From positions 186,001-250,000 of the forward strand of contig NZ_ANFY01000007.1 of the NCBI RefSeq assembly GCF_000331225.1: a stretch of 64,000 bases of DNA, written 5' to 3'. The position numbers were made by a program, and so were the translations under genes. How positions within the stretch are numbered: position 1 is the stretch's first letter; the number at the start of each line of letters is the position of its first letter. The stretch comes from Sandarakinorhabdus sp. AAP62 (GTDB lineage: Bacteria; Pseudomonadota; Alphaproteobacteria; Sphingomonadales; Sphingomonadaceae). This document shows positions 37,929 to 44,683 of this stretch, piece after piece. Under the pieces are notes generated by a model, which searched no databases, was not told the DNA's origin, and saw only the letters and a program-made list of their open reading frames with translations.

Positions 37929-38761
37929 CGATCATCGCCTTCATCGGCTCGGTCTTCTCCCCCTATTACAAGGCCGCCGGCCGCGACGCTCCGGAGGATC
38001 ATGTCTCCCTGAACGTCGCGCTCTACGGCAAGGGCTGCCGCCGCTGGGCGATGACCGAGCGCGGCACCGGCGCCCTGTTCCGTGATCGCGCCACGCTGCG
38101 CATCGGCCCCAGCCAGCTACGCTGGGATGGCGCCACGCTGGTCATCGATATCGAGGAAGAATGCGCCGTGCTGCCCATGAAGGTGCGCGGGCAGGTGCGG
38201 GTGACGCCGCAAGTCTATGGCCAGCGCCGGTTCCGGCTTGATCCCGGCGGCAAGCATGTGTGGGAACCGATTGGCCCGTGCGCGCAGGTGGAAGCCACCT
38301 TCACCAACCCCGATATCAAATGGGCCGGCACCGGCTATCTGGATGCCAATCACGGCAGCGAATCACTGGAAGACGGCTTTGCCGATTGGCAGTGGAGCCG
38401 GGCCCATCTGAAGGATGGCTCCACCGCGGTGATGTACGAAGGCCAGCTGAAAGACGGCGCCGATTTCGGCATGGCCCTGCGCATCACGCCCGATGGCCAG
38501 GCCGAAGTGATGGAAATGCCCGCCCCCGTGGTGCTGCCCAAAACCGCCTGGCGCCTTGACCGCATGACCCGCGCCGACGCCGGCTACACCGCCCGCATCC
38601 GCGCCACCTGGGAAGACACGCCCTTCTACAGCCGCACCGCCCTCGCCACCCGCCTGTGGGGGGAGGATGTGGTGGCCGTGCACGAATCGCTCAACATGCG
38701 GCGGTTCGATACGGGGGCGGTGCAGTGGATGCTGCCATGGCGGATGCCGCGGAAGGTGTGA
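37562..38761 (+). CDS. crtC: Carotenoid 1,2-hydratase CrtC, start uncertain
   Basis: Acyclic carotenoid 1,2-hydratase. The conserved core begins PGGYRWWYVDAESDCGQYGL (about 37865), then IIAFIGSVFSPYYKAAGR, VSLNVALYGKGCRRWAM, GYLDANHGSESLEDGFADWQ and a C-terminal RTALATRLWGEDVVAVHESL. It hydrates the psi end group of neurosporene/lycopene before CrtD and CrtF act. The in-frame starts ahead of the core are ATG 37562 (399 aa) and GTG 37703 (352 aa); both lie well inside crtD in another frame, and there is no closer start. The first 95 residues from the ATG are Gly/Arg/Pro-rich and look unlike conserved protein, so the functional start may be the GTG. Confidence 0.88.
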   Translation: MSDSNAGGPRPVRADTETQGNGASGPSDVRGAFPFERWGPLWSGLARVAGQLPPAWQQDEAARALGRQWFGAPGSGRADGGLVRPLGERSDPSGPRFDQDVAPGGYRWWYVDAESDCGQYGLTIIAFIGSVFSPYYKAAGRDAPEDHVSLNVALYGKGCRRWAMTERGTGALFRDRATLRIGPSQLRWDGATLVIDIEEECAVLPMKVRGQVRVTPQVYGQRRFRLDPGGKHVWEPIGPCAQVEATFTNPDIKWAGTGYLDANHGSESLEDGFADWQWSRAHLKDGSTAVMYEGQLKDGADFGMALRITPDGQAEVMEMPAPVVLPKTAWRLDRMTRADAGYTARIRATWEDTPFYSRTALATRLWGEDVVAVHESLNMRRFDTGAVQWMLPWRMPRKV

Positions 38762-38823
38762 GGGGGGGGCATTTTCTAAGCCATAGTCTCTGGCGCTTGC
38801 ATCTTGAGTAATCTGCATAGCCT

Positions 38824-39174
38824 TCAGGAAGCAGCCTTCAATCGCTTAGCTAACCTGCCCGGCGCGTCGGTTGGTTGGCGCCGGCGCCACGTCTGAGAAG
38901 ACATTATCCAGACCAGATCGTTTGGTTCTGCGGAAGTGAGCAGTTTGAATTCGTCCAACACATCCGGCCTAATGCCCCAGTTGCCGTTTTTGTTTTTTTG
39001 AACGAACTCCAACCCGAACTGCCTTCGGATCAATGCGCTAGCACGGTTTTGGGAAAGCCTACCGTGACCGGTTGGGATCAAGGTTACCATAAACTGAGCA
39101 ACCTCGTAGGCAGACACCTCTGGGCCGATACCAGCGGGACCGAATCCCATGGGTTGATCGCGTCCAATTTGCAT
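38824..39174 (-). CDS. Hypothetical protein in the lower-GC island
   Basis: 116-aa protein starting MQIGRDQPMGFGPAGIGP, with a central basic region RLSQNRASALIRRQFGLEFV and KNKNGNWGIRPDVLDEFKLL that resembles a small DNA-associated helical protein, and a basic C-terminus. No family was recognised. ATG 39174 has GGAG 7 nt upstream, which decides it over the longer reading. Base composition is clearly less GC-rich than the flanking bch/crt genes. Convergent with crtC. Confidence 0.6.
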   Translation of the reverse strand: MQIGRDQPMGFGPAGIGPEVSAYEVAQFMVTLIPTGHGRLSQNRASALIRRQFGLEFVQKNKNGNWGIRPDVLDEFKLLTSAEPNDLVWIMSSQTWRRRQPTDAPGRLAKRLKAAS

Positions 39175-39220
39175 AATTTGTCTCCGAGTTGTGGAGACCT
39201 CCAAGCGCCGAACCGAGGGG

Positions 39221-39248
39221 CCCGGTCGCAGCCGAAACTGCGACCGGG
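39221..39248. terminator. GC-rich hairpin after a 41-aa reading frame
   Basis: 11-bp perfect stem CCCGGTCGCAG / CTGCGACCGGG with a six-base CCGAAA loop. It lies just after the stop of the small gene at 39257-39382. No T-run follows, so terminator function is tentative. Confidence 0.4.
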
Positions 39249-39256
39249 AGTAGGGG

Positions 39257-39382
39257 TCACTCGTCGTCAACGAGCCAGCAGAACGCGCGCTTGCCATACT
39301 GGCGAGCATAGATGCGCGTTCCGTCCGGCAGCGTCTTCCACGGGCGACACACCCACCGTTTACCACGGGGAGGTGGCGACAT
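39257..39382 (-). CDS. Small basic protein, 41 aa, unknown
   Basis: Begins MSPPPRGKRWVCRPWKTLPD and ends with YGKRAFCWLVDDE. Rich in Arg/Lys and aromatics with two Cys; it reads like a compact phage- or island-type protein. Fills most of the gap between the hypothetical gene and the broken peptidase gene on the same strand. Evidence is only the intact frame, its composition and the hairpin after it. Confidence 0.35.
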   Translation of the reverse strand: MSPPPRGKRWVCRPWKTLPDGTRIYARQYGKRAFCWLVDDE

Positions 39383-39528
39383 GGACGCCTCCGTACTTTG
39401 GCGACCCGATGATCTTTGCGTCCAGAAACTTGTCGTGTTATTACACGTGCTGCCAAGCGAAGCTTCAGGTCGCGCACCTGCACAGGGGTCGCGGTTCTGG
39501 GCAAGGTTTAAGGGGTGCTGGCCATTGG

Positions 39529-40086
39529 TCAGCCCCCCTTATTCGTTTTGGATACCGGCAAGAGCGGCAGCGCCAGCCTCAATACCCGTAGCCTGACGTC
39601 AGCAGCATCTCGGGACAACCCCGACCGCTGCATCAGTTCGTGAATGCTTGTGCACGCTCGGACCATCTCCCTAGGAGCGAGAAACGCGCCAGCGAAGTTA
39701 TCTGCTTGCCATTCAGGGTCGACAAATGCCTTCACTTCACCCCGCGCCAGCGAAGCTGGCTTGCCAGTATGCAGCATTAAGTGACCAAATTCATGGGCCA
39801 AAGTAAATGGATACCTTGCATGTCCGGCCCTCGCAGCGTCTTAACAAGATTGGCTAATTCTAATCAAACGTTCGGTTGTGGAAGTCGTCGCTTCAGCGTC
39901 GCCCAATTCACGATCCGGAACGACTTCGTACCGAAATCCGTCCATGTGTTTCGGGAGCACGAATTCAATGAGCTTTAGCACATCGACTCTGTCGTAAAGG
40001 CTTATGCCGAGAAACGTTCGTACGGCATTGGCAAACACCTCGATGTTCTCTCGACTGAGCGGAGCGACAACCACGCGGGAATTCAT
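39529..40086 (-). pseudogene. ImmA/IrrE-type metallopeptidase interrupted by an in-frame TAA
   Basis: Two pieces in the same frame, 39844-40086 (MNSRVVVAPLSRENIEVFAN...) and 39529-39840, make one 185-codon ImmA/IrrE-like zinc peptidase with the catalytic motif LAHEFGHLMLH and the following EWQADNFAGAFLAP. The only break is a TAA at 39841-39843, between ...RISQSC and DAARAGHARYPF. Related proteins have an aromatic residue here (xYxGAxxGHxRxxFTLAHE), so a Tyr codon probably changed by one base. Its ATG overlaps the upstream XRE gene as ATGA, the standard regulator-peptidase pairing seen in phages, ICEs and toxin-like modules. Confidence 0.8.
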
Positions 40087-40442
40087 TTGGCTACCCCGCG
40101 CAACAGCCTCGCGATGTTGTCTTTTGCCTCGGGAGTTAGCCGGGCAAACTCATGAGCAAGCTCCCCTGCCAAGATGCGATCTGATGCAGGTGCATTGTCC
40201 GCAACATGAATCTTGAACTCAGCCATGGAAAGCGCCGCCTGTTGACGCAATTCGACCGTGGCCTTCGCGTCCAACCCAATCAGCTGGGCTACTCGGTCGG
40301 CAAACCCCTGAGGTATCGGTTTTTTGCCGGACTCGATTTGGCTGAGATAGCTGGAACTGACATCGAGCGCGTCGGCCATAGTTCCCAAAAGCATTTCGTG
40401 CTCGATTCTGAGATGCCGAACCGCTTTGCCAAACGGGGTCAT
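40083..40442 (-). CDS. XRE-family helix-turn-helix regulator
   Basis: 119-aa DNA-binding protein. The HTH spans about residues 8-60: VRHLRIEHEMLLGTMADALD, then VSSSYLSQIESGKKPIP (recognition helix). The C-terminal half is a helical extension probably contacting the partner peptidase. It normally represses its own operon and is inactivated by the ImmA-like protease, which is broken here. Lower-GC DNA than the flanks. ATG 40442 follows AAGGATCGGCGCG. Confidence 0.85.
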   Translation of the reverse strand: MTPFGKAVRHLRIEHEMLLGTMADALDVSSSYLSQIESGKKPIPQGFADRVAQLIGLDAKATVELRQQAALSMAEFKIHVADNAPASDRILAGELAHEFARLTPEAKDNIARLLRGVAK

Positions 40443-40521
40443 CGCGCCGATCCTTCATATCCTTGAAGCCTCCCGTAAGTCATTGGTGTCTGGTGCATAG
40501 GTATCGCCCTTTCCTATTCGT

Positions 40522-40881
40522 TCACTTCTTTACCACTTGGTGAAATAGTTGGCAAGGGGGTTCTTCTGCAGCGAGATCGGCGGGGGCGTGGCCGTTCATG
40601 GCCATGGCGGCTTCGATGGCCTGCACCGGATCGAGCGGGGCGATGGGCCCGGCTCTTGCCGGGGTAACGGCGAGGGGGGGCGAGTGGGTAGTGCGGCCTG
40701 TCCTACAGGGGGCAACCAGGGTTAAGGTGGCACAGCTCTTTCCACCGTCAACAGCCGCCCGGAAATCGCTGGCCCGCGTGCGCCCGCGCATGCGGAAGAA
40801 TTTGTAACCTTTGTAACCTACACGGCCGAAATGGGCGGTCGGTGCCGATGCAATTTTGGCGCAAATACCCGCCCAACACAC
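40522..40881 (-). CDS. Doubtful hypothetical protein (GTG start)
   Basis: A 119-aa frame containing HFGRVGYKGYKFFRMRGRTR and an acidic/Ala-rich end. The Tyr-Lys-Gly repeat and basic patch resemble remnants of replication or mobile-element proteins, but no family was recognised and the start is a GTG without a clear Shine-Dalgarno. It sits between the XRE module and a palindromic repeat. It may be a decayed gene. Confidence 0.25.
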   Translation of the reverse strand: MCWAGICAKIASAPTAHFGRVGYKGYKFFRMRGRTRASDFRAAVDGGKSCATLTLVAPCRTGRTTHSPPLAVTPARAGPIAPLDPVQAIEAAMAMNGHAPADLAAEEPPCQLFHQVVKK

Positions 40882-40887
40882 ACGTCA

Positions 40888-40977
40888 CCCCGGACTTGAT
40901 CCGGGGTTAGGCTTTCTTTCTTGCGTGCCGGTTTCGATGGCCCGCGAAGGAAGCGGGGCCCCGGATCAAGTCCGGGG
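40888..40977. repeat. Inverted pair of CCCCGGACTTGATCCGGGG palindromes
   Basis: The 19-bp near-palindromic units at 40888-40906 and 40959-40977 are exact reverse complements, separated by 52 bp. This is a different palindromic repeat family from the GCCTCCGGCGG units. It marks the right-hand end of the lower-GC island. Confidence 0.8.
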
Positions 40978-41001
40978 CAACGTGGAAAAGAAGGGGTGGG
41001 G

Positions 41002-41133
41002 TTAGTCGTCGGGTTTGTCCTTGTCCCCCGGCTTGTCCCGCAGCGTCCACAGCTGCCAGCCGGCGAAGGCGAGGACAGCCACCAGGCTGACCCCGCCTTC
41101 GATCAGTCCGTAATATTCAACCGGGATGTCCAT
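41002..41133 (-). CDS. Small single-helix membrane protein, 43 aa
   Basis: Starts MDIPVEYYGLIEGGVSLVAV and continues LAFAGWQLWTLRD, one predicted membrane helix, then a Lys/Asp-rich tail (KPGDKDKPDD). The frame starts one base after the stop of the next small frame, suggesting coupled translation. Function unknown. Confidence 0.5.
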   Translation of the reverse strand: MDIPVEYYGLIEGGVSLVAVLAFAGWQLWTLRDKPGDKDKPDD

Positions 41134-41134
41134 C

Positions 41135-41266
41135 TCAGCACCGGATCGGGCCGTCCGGCCCATAGAGCGGGAACGGCGGGCGCTTGGGCGTGGGGGGCGG
41201 GTAACTGGCGAGGGCGTCCATGGCCAGCGCCGGTGCCGCCATGCCCATCCATCGCACCTTGTTCAT
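41135..41266 (-). CDS. Small Pro-rich protein, 43 aa
   Basis: Starts MNKVRWMGMAAPALAMDALA and ends in a Pro-rich tail (PPPTPKRPPFPLYGPDGPIR). The stop TGA is followed after one base by the ATG of the downstream 43-aa gene, a TGAGATG junction typical of coupled small genes. Function unknown. Confidence 0.4.
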   Translation of the reverse strand: MNKVRWMGMAAPALAMDALASYPPPTPKRPPFPLYGPDGPIRC

Positions 41267-41323
41267 CGCGACAATCCCCAAGCTGTTGATTGGGCGGCAG
41301 CGTGGCAACCTGATTTGCGCACG

Positions 41324-42187
41324 TCAATCACCCGCCGATGCCCACCACGGCACGCCCGGCGGTAGATCGGCGCTGGCCCTGCCGGGGAAGGCGGGCGAGC
41401 GCTTTTCGAGGAAGGCGGCCACGCCCTCCTTCACATCCGGACCGCTGCCGAGCGCGATATTCCAGGTCGCATCCACCGCCAGCGCGTCGTCCGGGCTGGC
41501 GGTGCTGCCCAGCCGCCACAGCATGGCGCGGGCCAGCGCGATGGCCACCGGCGCGGTGGCTTCGCTGAATTCCGCCGCAATGGCGCGGGCGCGGGGCAGC
41601 AATTCGTCTGCCGGCACCACTTCGCTCACCAGCCCACCTGCCAGCGCCTCCGATGCGTCAAAGATGCGGCCCGACAGGCACCAGCGGAGCGCTTGGCTCA
41701 GGCCAACCAGGCGCGGCAGGAACCAGGCGCTGCCGGCCTCCGGCACCAGGCCGCGACGGGCAAAGACGAAGCCGATGCGCGCGCCTTCCGCCGCGATGCG
41801 CACGTCGCACGGCAGGGTGAGGGTGATGCCAACACCCACCGCCGGGCCGTTGATGGCGGCGATGATCGGCTTTTTCGATTCGAACAGGGCGTGAATGAAG
41901 CTGTCCTCTCTGCCCCGCCGTTCTTCGCGGGCACCGAAATTGCCGGCCCCCTCGCCGGCCATGTCAAAGCTTTCCGCACCGGCCGACACGTCCGCCCCGG
42001 CGCAGAAGGCGCGGCCCGCCCCGGTGATGATGATGGCGCGAATGGCGTCATCCTCGCTCGCCGCCCTCACCGCGCGGGCCAGCGCCCGGCCCATCGCGTC
42101 GGTATAGGCGTTCAATTTTTCCGGCCGATCGAGCGTGATCAGCATCACCCCGGCTTCGTTGCTGACAGTTAGCCCATCTTGCGCCAT
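41324..42187 (-). CDS. Enoyl-CoA hydratase/isomerase family protein
   Basis: 287-aa crotonase-fold enzyme. N-terminal LITLDRPEKLNAYTDAMGRA; oxyanion-hole segments GRAFCAGADVS and IAAINGPAVGVGITLTLPCD; the catalytic region RRGLVPEAGSAWFLPRLVG has Glu at the position used in hydratases. ATG 42187 has GGGGAGG about 5 nt upstream; longer readings add non-conserved sequence. Substrate unknown. It lies inside the photosynthesis cluster but has no clear role in pigment synthesis. Confidence 0.88.
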   Translation of the reverse strand: MAQDGLTVSNEAGVMLITLDRPEKLNAYTDAMGRALARAVRAASEDDAIRAIIITGAGRAFCAGADVSAGAESFDMAGEGAGNFGAREERRGREDSFIHALFESKKPIIAAINGPAVGVGITLTLPCDVRIAAEGARIGFVFARRGLVPEAGSAWFLPRLVGLSQALRWCLSGRIFDASEALAGGLVSEVVPADELLPRARAIAAEFSEATAPVAIALARAMLWRLGSTASPDDALAVDATWNIALGSGPDVKEGVAAFLEKRSPAFPGRASADLPPGVPWWASAGD

Positions 42188-42270
42188 CATCGCCTCCCCT
42201 GCCCCGGCTCGCATCCTTTGATGCTGCGCCGGAGACAGGGACGCAGCAACGACTGCTTTGGGGAGGGACC

Positions 42271-42993
42271 ATGTTGCGCTTGCGCCAGATTGCGATGGTT
42301 GCACCGGACCTTGCACCGGTGGAGGGAGAGGTTGGCCAGATGCTGGCGGCCAACGTGTGCTATCGCGATCCCGGTGTGGGCAAATATGGCCTGCACAACG
42401 CGCTGTGGGCGCTGGGTGGCACGTTTCTGGAAGCGCTGGCGCCCGTGCAGGAAAATACGACGGCGGGCCGCTACATGGCGCGGCGCGGCGGTGCGACCGG
42501 CTATATGGTCATTCTCGACACGGATGATCTCGCCCCCGTGAGAGGCCGCCTGGCCGCGCAGGGCGTGCGGCTTGTCGAGGATCTCTCCGTTGGCGATGCC
42601 GCGCTGCACGCCACCGCCCTGCACCTGCACCCGCGCGACACCGGCGGCTGCCTGCTTTCCATCGATCATCACGGGCCCGACAGCGGCATGATGGGCAGTT
42701 ACATGTGGGCCGGCAGCGCCTGGCACGCCCATGCCAATCCGGGCCTGGTGATCAGCGGCGCGGTGATGACCTGCGACGACCCGGCCACCACGGCATCACG
42801 CTGGAGTGCCATCCTCGATCGGCTCGCCGTGCCGCACGGTGCCGGCTGGCGTATCGGTCTCGACAATGCCACGCTCGATTTCATGCCAAACAATGGCCCG
42901 GCCGGCGAAGGGCTGGCCGCCATCCGCGTGACTGGCCTTGCCGCCCCGGCCCGCAGTTGCGGCCTCGATTTCCTTCCGGAGACCAACAGATGA
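42271..42993 (+). CDS. VOC-superfamily (glyoxalase-like) protein
   Basis: 240-aa protein with two vicinal-oxygen-chelate-like halves: RQIAMVAPDLAPVEGEVGQM at the start, GLHNALWALGGTFLEALAPV, and a second half with TCDDPATTASRWSAILDRL. It resembles the Glyoxalase-like (PF13468-type) branch, whose activities are mostly unknown. Its stop overlaps the next gene as ATGA, so it is co-translated with an enoyl-CoA hydratase, suggesting a small catabolic operon. Confidence 0.75.
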   Translation: MLRLRQIAMVAPDLAPVEGEVGQMLAANVCYRDPGVGKYGLHNALWALGGTFLEALAPVQENTTAGRYMARRGGATGYMVILDTDDLAPVRGRLAAQGVRLVEDLSVGDAALHATALHLHPRDTGGCLLSIDHHGPDSGMMGSYMWAGSAWHAHANPGLVISGAVMTCDDPATTASRWSAILDRLAVPHGAGWRIGLDNATLDFMPNNGPAGEGLAAIRVTGLAAPARSCGLDFLPETNR

Positions 42994-43808
42994 GCTATGA
43001 CACCGGCACCGAAGACCTTCTGGCCAGCGTGAGCGAGGGCGTGCTGACCCTCACCCTCAACCGCCCGGCGGCGCGCAATGCGCTGTCACGCGCCATGCTG
43101 GATGGGCTAGCACGTCTGCTGGGCGAGGCAGAGGCGGACCCCGCCATCGGCGCCATCGTCATCACGGGTGCAGGCGGGGCGTTTTGCGCTGGCGGCGACG
43201 TGAAGGGCATGGCCGCGCGCAATGAAAGCGGCGAGCCTGAACCCATCGATGTCGCCATTGCCCGCCAGCGCCGCAACCAGCGCGAAACCGCCGGGCGCCT
43301 GCACGCCATGCCCAAACCCACCATCGCTGCCATTCCCGGCGCGGCGGCCGGTGCCGGCCTGTCGATGGCGCTGGCCTGCGATCTGCGCGTGATGGCCGAT
43401 ACCGCCTTCATGACGACGGCCTTCGCCAGGGTCGGTTTTTCCGGCGACTATGGCGGCACCTATTTCCTCACCCGGCTGGTGGGTGCGGCCAAGGCGCGGG
43501 AGATGTATTTCCTGTCCGACCGGGTTGACGCTGCCGAGGCGCTGCGGCTGGGCCTGACCAATCGCGTGGTGCCGGCCGACGCGCTGCTGGCCGAAGCGCA
43601 GGCGCTGGCGGCGCGCTTGGCCGCCGGTCCGCGCGTGGCCTACCGCTACATGAAGGAGAATCTCAACCGGGCGTTTGCAGGCGGCGACATGGAGGATTGC
43701 CTCGATCTGGAGGCCACCCACCATGTCCACTGCGGCCTGACCGACGACCACAAGGACGCCGCCAAGGCCTTCGTCGAAAAGCGCGCGCCGGTGTTCCGGG
43801 GGCGTTAA
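42990..43808 (+). CDS. Enoyl-CoA hydratase/isomerase family protein
   Basis: 272-aa crotonase-fold enzyme: LTLTLNRPAARNALSRAMLD, oxyanion-hole segments GGAFCAGGDVKGMA and IAAIPGAAAGAGLSMALACD, and active-site FARVGFSGDYGGTYFLTRLV with Gly-Asp in place of the usual Glu. ATG 42990 overlaps the VOC-gene stop. Convergent with bchO, overlapping it by 4 nt. It may form a two-gene pathway unit with the VOC protein; the substrate is unknown. Confidence 0.88.
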   Translation: MSYDTGTEDLLASVSEGVLTLTLNRPAARNALSRAMLDGLARLLGEAEADPAIGAIVITGAGGAFCAGGDVKGMAARNESGEPEPIDVAIARQRRNQRETAGRLHAMPKPTIAAIPGAAAGAGLSMALACDLRVMADTAFMTTAFARVGFSGDYGGTYFLTRLVGAAKAREMYFLSDRVDAAEALRLGLTNRVVPADALLAEAQALAARLAAGPRVAYRYMKENLNRAFAGGDMEDCLDLEATHHVHCGLTDDHKDAAKAFVEKRAPVFRGR

Positions 43809-44683
43809 ATCACGCCCACATCACGCGCAAACTGCTCCACCAGTTGCGCGTGCCGTTCCGGCGCTTCCTCGTGGGCGAGGTGGCCCAGGCCGGGCAGGCC
43901 GTGATGTTCGACGTGGGTGCCGCGCTGGGCGAGGCGGTGGGCCACGGTGGTGGACGTGGACGGCGGCACCGTCTTGTCGCGCTCGCCGTGCAGCAACAGC
44001 ACCGGGCAATGGATGCCAGCGATGCTGCGTTCGATCGTGTCCAGATCCCAGTGCGCCATCAGCGACAATGCCCCGCCGGTGTGGCTGGGATTGCGGAACA
44101 GCCGCTCGTAATAGGCCACCTGCTCGCGCGTCGAATGCGAGCCCGTCCAGCGCATCAACAGATCGGGCATCGACTGGAAGCGGGTGGAGAACGAGAAGAT
44201 CGACGGCATGAACGGATTGACGAACAGCGCCTTGGCCAGCCCCGGATAGGCCTTGCCCATGCCTTCGAACGGCAGCAGCGCACCGCCCAGCGAGATGATG
44301 GCCTGCGGCTGCGCATGGCCGCCCGCTGTCAGCATGAAGGCAATGGCCGCGCCCACGCTGTGGCCCAGGATCAACGCCGGGGTCAGGTTCAGCGCCGTCA
44401 GCAAGGCCGCCAACGCCTTGGCCACATTGTCGGGATCAGGCGCCTGCATCTTCTGGGTGAAACCATGGCCGGGCAGATCGGGGATCACCAGGCGGAAATG
44501 GCTGCTGAGCAGAGGCGCCAGGCCGGCAAAGCTGTGCGTGGTCGCACCAGTGCCGTGAACCAGCAGCAGCACCGGCGCATCCTGCGGCCCGCTGACCTGC
44601 ACATGCCATTTCAGCCCGCCGGCCGTGACGAACCGGCTCCATTCCTGGTGCGGCACATGACGGCCATCAATATCCCAACGCAT
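43805..44683 (-). CDS. bchO: Magnesium-chelatase-associated alpha/beta hydrolase BchO
   Basis: 292-aa alpha/beta-hydrolase conserved beside bchI-bchD in phototrophs. Oxyanion region LLLVHGTGATTHSFAGL, nucleophile elbow ILGHSVGAAIAFML, acid/His near VLLLHGERDKTVPPS and GLPGLGHLAHEEAPE. The exact biochemical role is unsettled; it is thought to support magnesium chelatase. The ATG shares its A with the bchD stop (TGATG). Last gene of bchI-D-O. Confidence 0.92.
   Translation of the reverse strand: MRWDIDGRHVPHQEWSRFVTAGGLKWHVQVSGPQDAPVLLLVHGTGATTHSFAGLAPLLSSHFRLVIPDLPGHGFTQKMQAPDPDNVAKALAALLTALNLTPALILGHSVGAAIAFMLTAGGHAQPQAIISLGGALLPFEGMGKAYPGLAKALFVNPFMPSIFSFSTRFQSMPDLLMRWTGSHSTREQVAYYERLFRNPSHTGGALSLMAHWDLDTIERSIAGIHCPVLLLHGERDKTVPPSTSTTVAHRLAQRGTHVEHHGLPGLGHLAHEEAPERHAQLVEQFARDVGVI

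Noticed and set aside
39312-39596. 94-codon plus-strand frame in the lower-GC region
   Set aside because: Opposes the small minus-strand gene and the end of the peptidase remnant; no domain-like pattern.
40921-41289. 122-codon plus-strand frame over the two small genes
   Set aside because: Gly/Arg/Pro-rich shadow of the coupled minus-strand 43-aa genes and of the palindromic repeat.
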